DNA from: Monosporascus cannonballus
Taxonomy: Eukaryota; Ascomycota; Sordariomycetes; Xylariales
Reading direction: 5' to 3'
Length of the DNA: 64,000 bases
Assembly: GCA_004154925.1 (NCBI GenBank)
Contig: QJNS01000068.1
Coordinates: 124,001-188,000 of the forward strand
Translations under genes and position numbers: made by a program
The notes under the pieces: generated by a model
Seen by the model: the letters and a program-made list of their open reading frames with translations, nothing else
What the model was told of the DNA's origin: nothing
Database searches by the model: none
In this document: in pieces, positions 1 to 11,183 of the stretch
How positions within the stretch are numbered: position 1 is the first letter of the stretch
Layout: each line of letters opens with the position of its first letter

Positions 1-840
1 ATTCCAAAAGCCACCGCCTTCTCGTACCTGAAATTCATGCGGGGGAACACTGCTCACCCTCGGCACGCCCTCCAGGGCCCTTGGGACCCGCCTACCACCC
101 CCCGACAGCACGACCAGACGAACGCGGAGGGGTCACACCCAGTACCATTGCCCCCTACCCGTACGCTTCAGATGCCAAAGCTCTGGAGCTGGGGTGGCCA
201 GCTCCAAGACAGAGCAGCCGGGCTTGAACGGCTTCGCGAAGCTTTCGTCGTCTGCTCTCCCCGTCTCCCAAACACTGAAAAACGCTGACCGTTGCTCGAA
301 GAGACAGAGTGAAAGCCCCATGCCCGGGGGCCTCAGTCTCATCCCCTGTACCAGCACACGAAGCTCAGAAATTACCTCGAGTGTTTCATCCTCGCCTATG
401 AGGCCGTAGCAGTATTGAATGTGCCCTCTCACGAATGGCATTCGTGATTGCTCTCCGGGGAAAGCTTCAACAGAGGATACATAGCCATCTTTTAAGACCT
501 ACCCACCACCAGTTTCAACAGTACAGAACTTATCGCCAGACTGATCTAGTTTGTTTGTTGAACCGAATCGTGCCCATAAACTGATCAAGGCCGCCTTTGG
601 GACGCCCTTGGGAGGCATGACAACCCCGAAAGCATGCTGGTTCCTTTTTACGACTCTTCGCCGTGAACGGGGGGCCGCACTGTTAATGAGCAACCAGAGA
701 CGTAGGCGGTAAACACTGGCGGTGGGATAAAGGTGACGGCAAGGAGGCAGTGAAGAGCGAGAATGGCGTCAACGCCCGGGCTGTGGGCGATGGAGTTACC
801 CTGGGCCTTCTAGTGATTCACGCCAAGCGACTCGCAGAAG
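1..840. other. GC-normal host DNA without a confident gene
   Basis: This stretch has mixed base composition, unlike the AT-rich transposon blocks. Open frames of 60 to 100 codons exist on both strands (for example 133-441 minus and 499-693 minus). They overlap one another, lack a recognisable domain and give no clear exon chain. The minus frames lie downstream of the decayed SET-domain region and could be its broken C-terminal part, but I cannot show that. I see no RNA gene here. Confidence 0.5.
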
Positions 841-1149
841 CTAGAGAGTTGGGTCCGCTCTCGGGCGAAGTAGTTGGTATATGACAGGTATTGCTGCAGG
901 CCGAAAACTGCGGCGGGCACCTTGTACCAGAGCCGTTTCAGCCTGCGGTCGAACTCCATCTCCATCTTCATCTGTTCCGTTGTCAGCGAAGGCTCGTCCG
1001 TGCCCGCCGTGGATCTCGTGTCGTCGCGGAATGCCCTTGAGCGAGTATTCGTACAATCAGTTGTTGTGTGATCTCATCAGATGTTCTCCACTCTCCACGA
1101 TATCGTCCTCGCCTCGCATGGCGCCCGACTCGGAAGACCACCGATAAGC

Positions 1150-1410
1150 AAAGTCCTAGTTTACTAGCAGGCCTCCTCGCTCGTTTGGCGCGTGGTATAA
1201 CCTATTCGTGGAAAGAGGAAATAGTAAGTTCCTCGCCTTCGGTGATGGCACGCAGGGCATGGAGGGCCGAGAGACTACTCTCGGATTGTTAGGCGGCATA
1301 GGCGTTGGGAACACAGCTACAGAAAATCTTGAAAACATTTGGAAGGCAGGTACTCTTACCTATGGGTGGCGGTCGGGCTGCCAATGAGATCAAACAACTA
1401 ACCCCGAGTC
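1150..1410 (-). pseudogene. SET-domain (protein lysine methyltransferase-like) fragment, decayed
   Basis: Read on the minus strand, this stretch gives the end of a SET domain. A segment LFDLIGS leads to THSCVPNAYA and then to ALHALRAITEGEELTIS and IPRAKRAR. This matches the family pattern NHSCxPN, then a short strand ending G-E-E-L/I-T-I-S-Y, which forms the S-adenosylmethionine and lysine channel. A possible 43-bp intron (1317-1359, GTAAGA donor, TTCTGTAG acceptor) falls inside HSC and restores that motif. Two in-frame stops follow (after NAYAA and after the SSFHE segment), and the normally essential Asn of NHSC is Thr. I therefore call it a pseudogene fragment. Its N-terminal part was not found; the sequence just upstream is an unrelated transporter fragment. 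SET identity is fairly secure, the exact gene is not. Confidence 0.6.
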
Positions 1411-1507
1411 CTTCAAGCCGTTGTAACCGGCAAGCGGGCTAGTCACTCCCCAGAGACTGCTTGGGTATCCCTGACGCCGTTGCTATCAGGCAGAAAGGGA
1501 ACAATGT

Positions 1508-1846
1508 CTAGGTGTCCTGCCTATAGACGCATGAGAACATCCTGATGCTCATGGGGTAGGCTCTGGATGTCGGTGATGATCTGCTCACCTTGAACAGGTG
1601 ATATAAGCTAGAGATCATCGGTATGAACATCACCACGACGTAGCTGCATCCAACGGCATAAAATATGCAACGGCACTCCCAGAACGTATAGCAGTAATCG
1701 GCTTGGATGACCCAGAAGAGGGTTCCGCAGAGCTTGAAGGGGATGGCGAACATACAGGCGACGTATAACGGCAGGAGACAGACGAATGGCTCCGTCGCCA
1801 ACATGTGCAGGGGTCGCAGGATCATAATTTCGATGGGGCTCATCAC
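1508..1846 (-). pseudogene. MFS transporter fragment (middle part), decayed
   Basis: The minus-strand frame of 112 codons has a run that fits the loop-to-TM7-8 part of fungal drug/polyamine-type major facilitator proteins. The motif RPLHMLATEPFVCLLPLYVA corresponds to the family pattern RPxxMLxTEPIVxxLxLYxA. It is followed by a hydrophobic stretch with FWVIQ and TFWE, where the family has a P-x-VFQ loop and FWE-x-GLAF. Full-length members are 450 to 600 aa with 12 to 14 membrane segments, so only about a fifth is here. The frame opens at a GTG rather than a normal ATG, and neither the N-terminal half nor the C-terminal half could be found next to it. Several positions look like G-to-A or C-to-T changes (for example GL to RC). 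Subfamily is inferred. Confidence 0.55.
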
Positions 1847-1859
1847 GAGTCTCGAATGT

Positions 1860-2425
1860 AAGAAGAGGCTCTTCAGATAAGATCTTCAGGCCCTTGGACA
1901 GTGTTGAATCCCAAAAGGTGGGCTCGAACCATCGTTAGTTCCAGCTTATTTAGCTATTTATGGTTGCATTCTGACAGATAGACTCTGGGATGCATACAGT
2001 CCCAGACCCTCCTTCCCATGGACCCGCTTGATCACAGTACTGTTGTCGATCTCTACGCCATCCTGAGAAACGTGACGCTAGCAGCCGTCGACAAGCGCAC
2101 CAATATGTCATGTGCTAAGGTCGGATACGATGGAACCGTTTAGACAGGGCTCTTACGACTATATATGGGGGGCTTCCCTTCTCAGATATTTAGGAGGGAC
2201 AGGCGTTCATGGTCATCTTTACTGCTACCTAACAGCTAGTTTCCTGCCTTTCGTTCCGTGCTACCATTTTACCTGACACAACACGTCTAGACCTACTTAT
2301 TGTTCTTTGGAAAAACCCTCGGCCTATATCACTAGTAGGAAGATCCGAAAGGAAGACGGAGTCCGCTGCTGAAATAGTAACTGGATGTCAATGGGAACCG
2401 GGGACGAACGTCTCTATACGGTTAT
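1860..2425. other. GC-normal host DNA up to the left insertion point of element X
   Basis: This is ordinary-composition DNA. The N-terminal half of the MFS fragment would be expected here on the minus strand, but I could not recognise it. A short plus-strand open frame lies at 2018-2143. The segment ends with the GTTAT target copy at 2421-2425, directly before the LTR of X. Confidence 0.45.
2018..2143 (+). CDS. Small open frame of unknown meaning (41 codons)
   Basis: The frame runs ATG to TAG and encodes a peptide beginning MDPLDHSTVVDLYAILRN. Composition is GC-normal and the codons look unbiased. It could be a first exon, a remnant of a longer gene, or chance. No domain, signal peptide or clear splice donor is evident. 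It lies in the host segment just left of the Copia insertion, near other decayed genes, which lowers the odds that it is functional. Confidence 0.15.
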   Translation: MDPLDHSTVVDLYAILRNVTLAAVDKRTNMSCAKVGYDGTV

Positions 2426-2666
2426 TATGAGACCTTGACATCACACACAGAAGCATATAACTGAAGAAAAGTGTATTTAACAGGTTGCATGGACCTCTCC
2501 AAAGTCCTAGATAAAAGGTAAAAGTAGCAAACCCTCTTTTTATACACGTAAATACAACTGTAACCAAGAGGAAAAGATACCGAGAGTGAATAAATAACAT
2601 CCTTTCAGTAAGTAATTAAACTAAGCCAAAGCTTAACTATTTGATCGCCTTTAATTGTGTTTAATA
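2426..2666 (-). repeat. Left LTR of element X (3' LTR in coding sense)
   Basis: This 241-bp LTR begins TATGAGACC (expected TG-initial form mutated by G-to-A) and ends in the RIP-changed equivalent of GGGTCTGACA. It aligns over its whole length with 36940-37180. GTTAT precedes it. Confidence 0.8.
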
Positions 2667-2962
2667 TATTCCACCAGCTATTAGAAATTAACAGCTAAAG
2701 ATTTTATAATATTAAGCAATTGCCTAAAAAGGAAATACCGTAATAATTAGTTTTAAAACAAAAACAGAAATTACAAAAATATTAGTTGAAGTCCGTATAT
2801 TTCGAAATATCTAGATTTTGAAAAGGTTTTAATAAAATTTGAACATATGCTTTCAAATATTAAAACTTAACGTTATAATGGTAAATTACAAAGGTTTTAT
2901 TAAAAACTTCCTTATTAACCTTATGTTTTAAATGGTTTAAGGTTAAAAATATAAAAACGAGA
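2667..2962. other. Element X body, left end
   Basis: AT-rich RIP-mutated sequence between the left LTR of X and the CGAGA target site of E1. No coding motif is recognisable. A purine-rich run (AGCTGGTGGAATA on the minus strand) abuts the LTR and may be the polypurine tract. Confidence 0.5.
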
Positions 2963-3168
2963 TGTGAGAATACAGCCTCTATGAGAATGAGGCTGGTAGA
3001 CGACCAGCTACCGATCAGCCACCAACCCACTTACTAATATAAATTTACCATCTGGCAGTTAGTGGGAAACGCCAGATGGAAATAATCTAATATATTTACT
3101 TTTTGGAATCTGCTTTATAACTGGTCGGAAATCACTTTACCCAGCTTATAATTATTTATTATCTTATA
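2963..3168 (+). repeat. 5' LTR of E1
   Basis: Begins TGTGAGAATACAGCC and ends ATTATCTTATA. It pairs with 10150-10355, and the differences are nearly all C-to-T or G-to-A. This copy is less mutated than the 3' copy in its first 60 bp. Confidence 0.88.
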
Positions 3169-4689
3169 ATTCTTTTATCCATTATAGAAAATAACGTAAT
3201 AATTATTAAAAGCAAAATTTGCCAATTGCAAAATAAACTTAAATTATTAATCGAAAAAATCGCCGATCGGAACCTAACCGACAAACGATCGATTACGGTA
3301 CGGAAACAAACGACAAAACTTATAACGGAATTTTAACAAATAAAAAACTATACTTCCCGAAATCTCGAATTATTTTGTAAATATAATAAGGATACGTTTC
3401 GATAACCGTCAGTTAAACGGTTAGAAAACGGACGTAAAATAACGAATACGTCCCGGAATTTAAAATAAAAAAAATTAAGCCCTTTAATAATAATTAAACC
3501 GTAAAAATTATTTATTAATAAAACAAATAATATTTCAAATTATTCCGATAACTGGCCATTTAATAAATAATAATATATATTAAAAAAGCCAAACTTTATA
3601 AATTAATTATAATATAGTTTTAAAAATTTAAGGGCGATAAACGAATACCGTATTATAATTACCAAAAATTTTCCGAACGTACGTTAATTAAAAAAAATTA
3701 AATAAAAATTAATACGGAAACTTATGTCGAAAAACCAAAATAAAATGCCTTTACTTATATTTAATAGGCTATAAGCTATATAAACGTTTTTATTACGAAT
3801 ATATAATAATTATACCGTATTACGTTTAATTATATTAATTATGAAAAAAAGTTAAAAATAAAAAATTTATAGATTTTTATTAGAAACAATTACATAAATT
3901 CCAATTTTCTCGATAAAAAATATAAAGAATAATTTATAAAATTACGATACCGATCCGATTAATCGCCGTTAAATTTTTACGTTAAATAAAGATTCCTAAT
4001 TTATAAAATAAAATTTACGAACGTTTTTAATCCGGAAAATAATCAAAATAATAAACGTTTTATTTTTCATTATTTTTATAAATTAATATTAAAGTTACGA
4101 AATATCTTATTTCGAAAAATATTAAATTAAAATAAATTAATAACGCAGCAAATAATGTAAAACGTTATTAAAACGTTTGGAAAAAAAACAAAAGAAAACC
4201 AATTATTTTTTACCAAACATATTAATAAGGATAAATAATTTTATTTTAATAATTTCGGAAAAAAAAACTTCAAAATAAATTAAAAACGTTATATAAAAGT
4301 AATAAAAACTATGGGCGTTTTTATATTCGGAAAGTAAATAATTATCGATTTAATTTCGATTAAAATAAATCTATATAATTCAATACTTTTAATTTTTATA
4401 AAAGTTTATTTAAATATTATAGTTATAAAAAGATAAATTATAAAAATATGGATTATAAATTAAAAAAGGATACGAAAACCTTATTATTCCGGCTATATGG
4501 AAATCGATTTCCTAAAGCGGTATAAAACGTTATAATATATAACGATAAATCAAATTAATCCTTAAACGTAAACTCAAAAAAAGAGCCGGAATAAACGTAT
4601 ATATCCAATTTATTTCGGCTAATAATTATAAAACGGTTAAAATAAAGCCGTTTTTTAAAAAAATCATGTATTAAAAAATACGGGGAATA

Positions 4690-4892
4690 TAACGATACAA
4701 ATAAATATGGATACCGGAATTCAAATAAATATTATAAGCAAAAAATTAACGAAAAAACTTAATTTCCAATTAATTTCCGTAAATATTCCGGGCTTTATCG
4801 GCGTTAACGGTACGAATATCAAATATTATAAAGTTTACGAAATTTTTATTAATACAATAAATAATAACGGAAACGAACGAAAATTTAAATAA
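4690..4892 (+). pseudogene. E1 aspartic protease region
   Basis: A readable run starts MDTGIQINIISKKL. This fits the retropepsin active-site pattern D-T/S-G-A-x-x-N-x-I-S-xx-L, in which the Asp is catalytic. The protein would cut the Gag-Pol polyprotein. The frame stays open only to 4892, and upstream gag-like sequence is too mutated to read. It precedes the reverse transcriptase by about 450 bp, as in Gypsy pol. Confidence 0.6.
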
Positions 4893-5339
4893 ATTTATTT
4901 TGTAATATACCGTAATCGGAAAACGCCCGATTTTTTATTTTCCAAATCCGGAATAAGTAAATTAGAAATTTTGTTAAATATAATTATATATTAAGAATTA
5001 TATAAACCGTTACAAAAAATCAATAAATAAGAAATTACAAACTTAACGCTTTTTGATAAATAAATTTATACCGTTAATTTGATAAATTTAGCCGAAAAGT
5101 TAAATATCTCGGAATTCGTAAAATAAGAAAAACGGGGATTAACCGACTTTTTTATATGCCTAAAGAATTTCTGACAAATATATTCTGAAAAAATATCGAA
5201 AAAATACCTTAATTGCTAAGGGAAAAATATGTAATAAATTTGATCTTAACGAAAACGCCCTTATTCGGCCTAATTTATTTTATTTCGAAAATCTAAAATA
5301 AAATATTCAAAAAATATATCCGAAAAAAACTTAAAAATA

Positions 5340-5760
5340 AATTAAATATGTTATTCGAAAACGGACGTAAAGGTATTAATATTATTTATACCTAAAAAAA
5401 ATAACAATTTCCAATTATACATTAATTATAAGAAATTTAATCGGGTAACGATAAAAAACCGATATATTTTATCTTTAATTTCAAAAATAATAAATAGCTT
5501 AAAATTAACTAAAATATTTTCGATAATGAATTTCAAAAATATTTATTACCGTATTAATATTAAAAAAAGCGATTAATAAAAAATTGTTTTTTAAGTGCAG
5601 TACGGATAATTTAAATATACGGTTATATTATTTAACCTTTTTAACGTAATAATTACGTTTTAAACTTATATATATAAAATATTAATTAGATTAAGTAATT
5701 ATATATACGTAATATATTTAAATAATATAATTATTTATTCGGATAACAAAAAAGAATATA
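5340..5760 (+). pseudogene. E1 reverse transcriptase region with mutated YxDD box
   Basis: A run from about 5388 reads PKKNNNFQLYINYKKFNR followed by VTIKNRYILSL. It matches the RT palm motif KKKDGSxRxCxDYRxLNxxTxKNRYPLPLI. Farther on, VIYLNNIIIYS (Tyr-Leu-Asn-Asn at 5715-5726) sits where the catalytic box YLDDILIYS belongs. Both metal-binding Asp residues are Asn, each explained by one G-to-A change. Stops interrupt the frame in between, so no active polymerase could be made. Confidence 0.75.
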
Positions 5761-7472
5761 CTAAATATTTTTAGCTGGTTTACAAATAATTATTATAATT
5801 TTAATTATTTATTAAAATATCCAAATACGAATTCTTTTAAAAAATACAATTTTTAAAATTTATAATTAATATTAACGGTTTAGAAATATACCGTTAACGG
5901 ATTAATGCTATCGAAATATAGCTAAAGCTAAAGTTAATTTATAATATTTAAATATTTTTAAAATTCGTAAATTTTTATCGGAAATATATCACTTATTATT
6001 TACGTATTATCAAACTTATTATTAGGTTTTTAAAAAAAAACGTAAAACAAAGGAAAAATAACAGAATTCCGGTAATCCGAAAATATTAAAAAGGCATTCC
6101 GAAACTTAAAAAATATTTTTCAGTCGGCGACCATTTTCCGATATTAGGATAATACCAAAAATACCAGGGTTAAAATAAACGTTTTAATAAATGCCTTATT
6201 AAGGATATTTTTATAAAAACATAAAAAATATTAACGCCTGATTATGTATTGGTTACGAAAATTAAATCCAACCGAAAAACGGTAGGTTATAAGGTAATAA
6301 AAATTAGTAACGATTATAAAAAACTTAAAATATTAACGGTAATATTTTAAGGGTACGGAGAAAACTTTTTTAACATTTACCGATTATATAGCGTTAAAAA
6401 AATAATAAAAGCGCCGGTCCGTAATTTTAAGAAAAAGTTAACCCGATAAATTTATTATTTTTATGTAATTTAATTTTAAGCTCTAATATTAACCGGACGC
6501 CTTTAACCCGGTAAATAAGTTATTTAAATACCCGGATTATATATTAAGGAAAATCCTATATAAAAACGTAATTCTTACGTTATTTAAAAAATTTGGATTT
6601 ACGAATAATATGCCGAAAAACGTACGGAAAACAGTAGCAAATATATAATGTGATTTAAAATATTATAAAGGGGTAAAAGGTTTATAAAAATAACGTAAAA
6701 TTCGTTCGTTATAAAATTTCTAAATAAATTTTAAGTGTCGGAAATTCAATAATTATTATTTACGTAAAAAAAGCAAGAAACTTTCGTTATATAATTATAG
6801 GAAGTTTTCGAAAAAAAAATAAAAAACTATATATTTGCCGGATATATCGGTTATTAATAATAATATAAACGCGAATTATAACAATAATTCGATTAACGGT
6901 TAAATAATAATAATCGTAAATTACGATTATATTATGATTAGACTTTAAAAAATTTAAAAAAAACGAAATTAATATTAAGGTTGTTATTTATAATTAATAC
7001 GTTTTACGCCCTTTCGTAAAAAATTTATTTAAGATCAAAATAATATTTTAGCCGAAAGTTTTCCGATAATTTTACGATCAAATTTAAAAATTGTAAATTA
7101 TGGATTTAAATATTATAAAATTAATATAAATAATTAAACGTTAAATCGGAATAAAAAAGAATATTTCTTGGATTAAAATAAATTTTATATTATCAGAATA
7201 AATTTATAATCTCGTTATACGGCGTTTTACGGAAATAATTAATTAATTAATATTATAATAATTTAAAGGCAAAATATATAAAATATATTTACATATTAAA
7301 ATTATTAACCGAAAAGTTTTAATAGAAAATTATAATAAATAATATCCGAAAATATATTAAATAATTTCCAAATTACCAGGATATAATAAAATTACGTTAT
7401 AAATTATATAAATAATTATAGCCCTTGCCGTTATTTAAATAATTTTTTTAAAAACTTTTATTAAATTTTATT

Positions 7473-7685
7473 ATGGAATTTCTTAAAAACTTAAGTTTAA
7501 ACGGGTTAAAATACGACGTAATTGTGGTGATCGTTAACCGCTTTACGAAATTAAGATTATTTATTTTTACGATTAAAACTTTAACCGTAATTAAGCTAGC
7601 CCAATTATTTTATGACAAAATTAAATGCAAATTCGGTACGCCAGCAGGAATTATTAATAATAAAAATAAGTTATTAACGAATTAA
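7473..7685 (+). pseudogene. E1 integrase catalytic-core fragment
   Basis: An open run of 70 codons reads MEFLKNLSLNG, then VVIVNRFTKLRLF, then FYDKIKCKFGTPAGIINNKN. This matches the Gypsy integrase core (MDFI..LP, VVVDRFTK, HGxPxxIVSDRGxxFTS). The Asp of VDRFTK and the catalytic Asp of ISDR are both Asn, the change expected from G-to-A mutation. The first strand carries Glu rather than Asp. It lies downstream of RT in the usual Gypsy order. Confidence 0.78.
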
Positions 7686-9264
7686 TTTTAAGTAAAATTT
7701 TATAAAAAAACGAAAAATAAAACGGCGAATATCGACCGTTTATTATCCGTAAATTAATAAATAAACGGAACGTATTTATTAAATTTTAAAATATTATTTC
7801 CGTAATTACGTTAATAAATATTAAAATAATAGGATAAGGTTATTATAAAATACGGAATTTGCATATAATAATATACGGAATACGTTTACCGGCTGCTTTT
7901 CGTTTAAAGTTTTATATAGGTATTATTTAAAAATAATAAAATATTTGTTATAAAGGTTTAAAAAATAAATATAAGAAATTAAAAAGCGTTTCGAAAAAAT
8001 GGCGGTTATTCGTTAAATAATATACGAATATTGGGAAAAAATAGCAGTAATTTAAAAAAAGTATTATAACTAACGTTATACGTTTATAGAATTCTAATTA
8101 AAATAATAAATAAGTTTATCGATTAAAAACATTAAATTTAAAAATAAAAAATTCGTACTTGTTTATATTTAAATTATAATTAAAAAATAAGTAAGTTTTT
8201 AGGCGTACAAAATAATCCTTTTTATTAAATATTAACGGATATATATAATATATTTTTAATATATTTATTAAAACCGTAATATAATCGGGAACTAAATAAC
8301 GTCCAAATAATATTACCGGATTTAATAAAGAAATAAAAAAATAAGTAATAAAAATATCGTTCGTTATCGAAATAATAAGGGGTAACGCAAATATTTAATT
8401 AAATAAAAAAGCTCGCCAGTTAAATATAATATGTAACAATTTCGAAAATATTTCGAATACGCATTTAAGATATTATAACGTTACGAAAAAAATTTAAATA
8501 CATATATAAGAAATAAAACGATTTAAAAACCGCAGGGTAATAATAATCTAATTAGAGATTAATTGCTTAATAATTATAAAAATTATAAAAAATAATTTTA
8601 AACAAAAATAAAATATTAATATTAAAATATTATTTAATCATATAATTATTTTTAAATTTTTAATAAATAATTACCTTATCGTATATTAATCGGAAATTTA
8701 TAAATAATATAAAAAATAAAAACTTTATTTCGAAAATAAGATTTTGCATTTAATTATTAAACTTTACATTAATTAACTTTTAATAAACATATTAAAGAAA
8801 TTAATATAGGAATATTGGAAAATAATCGGAAATTATATAACGACAAAAAATAAATACGTTTATTAAATTTATTAGGCGTAAAACTCGAAAGGAATTTAGG
8901 AATATTTTATTCCTTACGAAAAATAAGGCCTAAATAACCGGAATATAATTTGTTATTAATTGGAAATAAGGCGTTATTTTTAAAACGCTTAATATATTTA
9001 GGTTTGGTAATAATTTTGCCGGGCAAAACCATTTTTTAATTATAATTATTAATAACTATTAAAATTTTGTTAAAACGTCGGAAGATTAACGGAAAATGTT
9101 CGTAAATAAGAAATGTAACGTATAATAATCTTCGAAAATTATTTTATTTATAAAAGTATTTTAAAATTACGTTTAATCGAAAATTAATTGCGGAATAATA
9201 AGAAAAAAACCGTAATACTTATAAAAAATTTTTAAATTTATAAATTTATAAAACGGCGTTAAAA

Positions 9265-9459
9265 TTGCATTTCCGTAATTATAACGAACGATCGGAAATC
9301 AACTTTAACCGCATTAAGGAAATAATATTTTTTAATAATAATTATATTAAGGGCAAATTTGGTTTTGCAAAAAATATCGAATTGACGACTGACCGTAATT
9401 ACGTTAAAACGTTCGTATTAAATATTTGCAATACGAGCTTTTTTAAATTCGTCGATTAA
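9265..9459 (+). other. Open frame in the extra 3' region of E1
   Basis: A 64-codon frame that is less eroded than its surroundings, ending FKFVD. I recognise no domain. It lies about 1.5 kb past the integrase core and 0.7 kb before the 3' LTR. The following stretch (9800-9980) reads as Lys/Arg-rich on the plus strand, which could be a formerly Glu-rich charged helix after G-to-A change. Whether this was part of pol or a separate 3' ORF is unknown. Confidence 0.3.
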
Positions 9460-10149
9460 CTCCTAATTATCGGTACTGAATTAAAAAACGGTTTAAGCGG
9501 TATTTTTAAGGATAATCGGAATTTGAACGGAAATTAAATAATAATATTAATAATATTAAAAATAATTATTTATTACGCGAAACATTTATAATAATAATTA
9601 GTTATAATATAATTTAAGGCGTCCAAAACTTAAACGTAAATTATACGGTAATCGAAATAACGTTATATTACGTAAATATAATACGGCTTATTACCGTCCG
9701 TAATACGATTAATATTTATTTTTTTATTGGCGTTAAAAGGATAACGTTAAAAAAAATTCCCAAATTTCCTTAATATTAAAATATTATTTCTTTTAAAACT
9801 CTTTACGAAAAGAAAATATGGCAAATAAAAATAATATATAAAATAAACGGAAAAAGCGAAATAAAAAAAAGAAGAACGGGAAACCGAATAAAAAATATAC
9901 GCAAAAAAATAAAAATATAAGCGCGAAAAAAAGGTAAATAAAATAAGGTTAAAAACAGATTATAATAAAGAATTAGGCGGAACATAATTAATTACGTAAT
10001 ATAATACGTATTAATTATTACGGCAATTATTTACAATATAATATAACGATAAATTATCGGCAAATATACGTAACCAGATTTACAAAACGCATTATATCAA
10101 ATTAATAATAATATTATTAAGAACTAATAATTTAAAAAAGGGAAATAAT

Positions 10150-10355
10150 TATAAAAATATAACTTTTATAAAAATAAAGCTGATAACCGACCAGCTACCG
10201 ATTAGCTACCGATTTACTTATTAGTATAAATCTACCATCTGGCAATTAATGGGAAACGCTAGATAGAAATAACCTAATACACTTATTTCTTGGAATCTGC
10301 TTTACGACTGGTCGGAGATCACCTTACCCAGCTTATAGCTATTTATTATTTTATA
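10150..10355 (+). repeat. 3' LTR of E1
   Basis: Matches 2963-3168 at equal length (206 bp). TGAGA follows, the RIP-altered partner of CGAGA at 2958-2962. Confidence 0.88.
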
Positions 10356-10360
10356 TGAGA

Positions 10361-10478
10361 TAACGAAAACAAATATATAAAAAATGACAGTAATAACTTT
10401 TCGTTATTAAGCAACGTTTAAAATAAATTAATATTTTTTCAGTTTTTTAACCGTTAAATAACGTTTTAAAAGTTTAAT
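10361..10478. other. Element X body fragment between E1 and E2
   Basis: 118 bp of AT-rich sequence left between two nested insertions. It shows no feature of its own. Confidence 0.5.
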
Positions 10479-11183
10479 TATTATGACCTAATAATCTTGG
10501 CGGACTTAGAGACGGTTGGGACAAGAGAATGACTAAACTCGACATAAGATAGATTTTATAACGAGCTTAAAGCTTTTAAAGGCCTCGGTATATTAAGCCT
10601 ATTACATTACGTTAAAGAATTAAAAAGCTCGAAAGACTTAAAAAGTTAAAGGCTTTGAACATTTTAGGCTAAAAGTAATATATATATATATTGATTATTT
10701 TTCAAATTTAAATAATAATAATTTATAATATAATTCCATTATTTAAAATATTTTAATATTATAAAACTGTAAGATAACCCAGCCCCTTACAGCTAAAAGG
10801 GCTAGAACAGGACCCCATATATCCTGATAAGACGTTTCCAAATATCAAGAAAAGTAACTAGTTGATGATATAGCCCAAAAGGGTTTGGAATTACTGATCT
10901 TTTAGTCTTGTGGTTAGCGTCGCACCCTCGCTTATCTCACAATATTCCAAACCCTTCTAGGCTATATCAGAAACTAGTTACTTTTCTTGATATTTGGAAA
11001 CATCCTATCAGGATATATAGGGTTCTGTTCTAGCTTTTTTGGCTTTAGGAGGCTGCGTTATCTTACAAAAACGTAATTAATTATTATATGTATTATTTAA
11101 AATATTACGATGTTTTCATTTATATATATTTGTATCATTAAGGTTTAAAAATTAATTAAATCGTTTAACCTTTATAGGTTACA
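10479..11183 (+). repeat. 5' LTR of E2, split by a foldback insertion
   Basis: About 400 bp of LTR sequence resembling 24928-25322, with the foldback at 10768-11067 inserted inside. The distal part still shows the family signature ending in a mutated form of GGTTAAACC...CGTTACA. Confidence 0.75.
10768..11067. mobile_element. 300-bp foldback (inverted-duplicate) element in the E2 LTR
   Basis: It starts TGTAAGATAACC and ends GTTATCTTACA, with identical AAAAC on both sides (10763-10767 and 11068-11072). The left 174 bp (10768-10941) is a complete reverse copy of the short element seen at 17270-17441. The right 126 bp is a forward copy lacking its first 45 bp or so. The arms could form a hairpin of about 120 bp around a loop with TAGTCTTGTGGTTAGCGTC, which resembles a tRNA D-arm. 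It has no coding capacity. Because the TSD encloses the whole unit, it seems to have inserted as a ready-made inverted dimer. Confidence 0.8.

Larger units (their letters stand above)
2963..10355 (+). mobile_element. Element E1: full-length Gypsy-type LTR retrotransposon, RIP-inactivated
   Basis: Identical-length LTRs (206 bp, 2963-3168 and 10150-10355) bound 7,393 bp. The flanks CGAGA (2958-2962) and TGAGA (10356-10360) differ by one C-to-T change and are read as the TSD. Internal order on the plus strand is protease, reverse transcriptase, integrase, which is the Gypsy order. Every reading frame is broken, and acidic active-site residues have become Asn. The LTR family differs from that of E2 to E8, so E1 is a separate lineage. 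About 1.4 kb of extra sequence lies between pol and the 3' LTR. Confidence 0.9.

Noticed and set aside
2388..2600. 70-codon minus-strand hydrophobic frame
   Set aside because: It starts in the LTR of element X and its sequence recurs in the right LTR, so it is LTR sequence.
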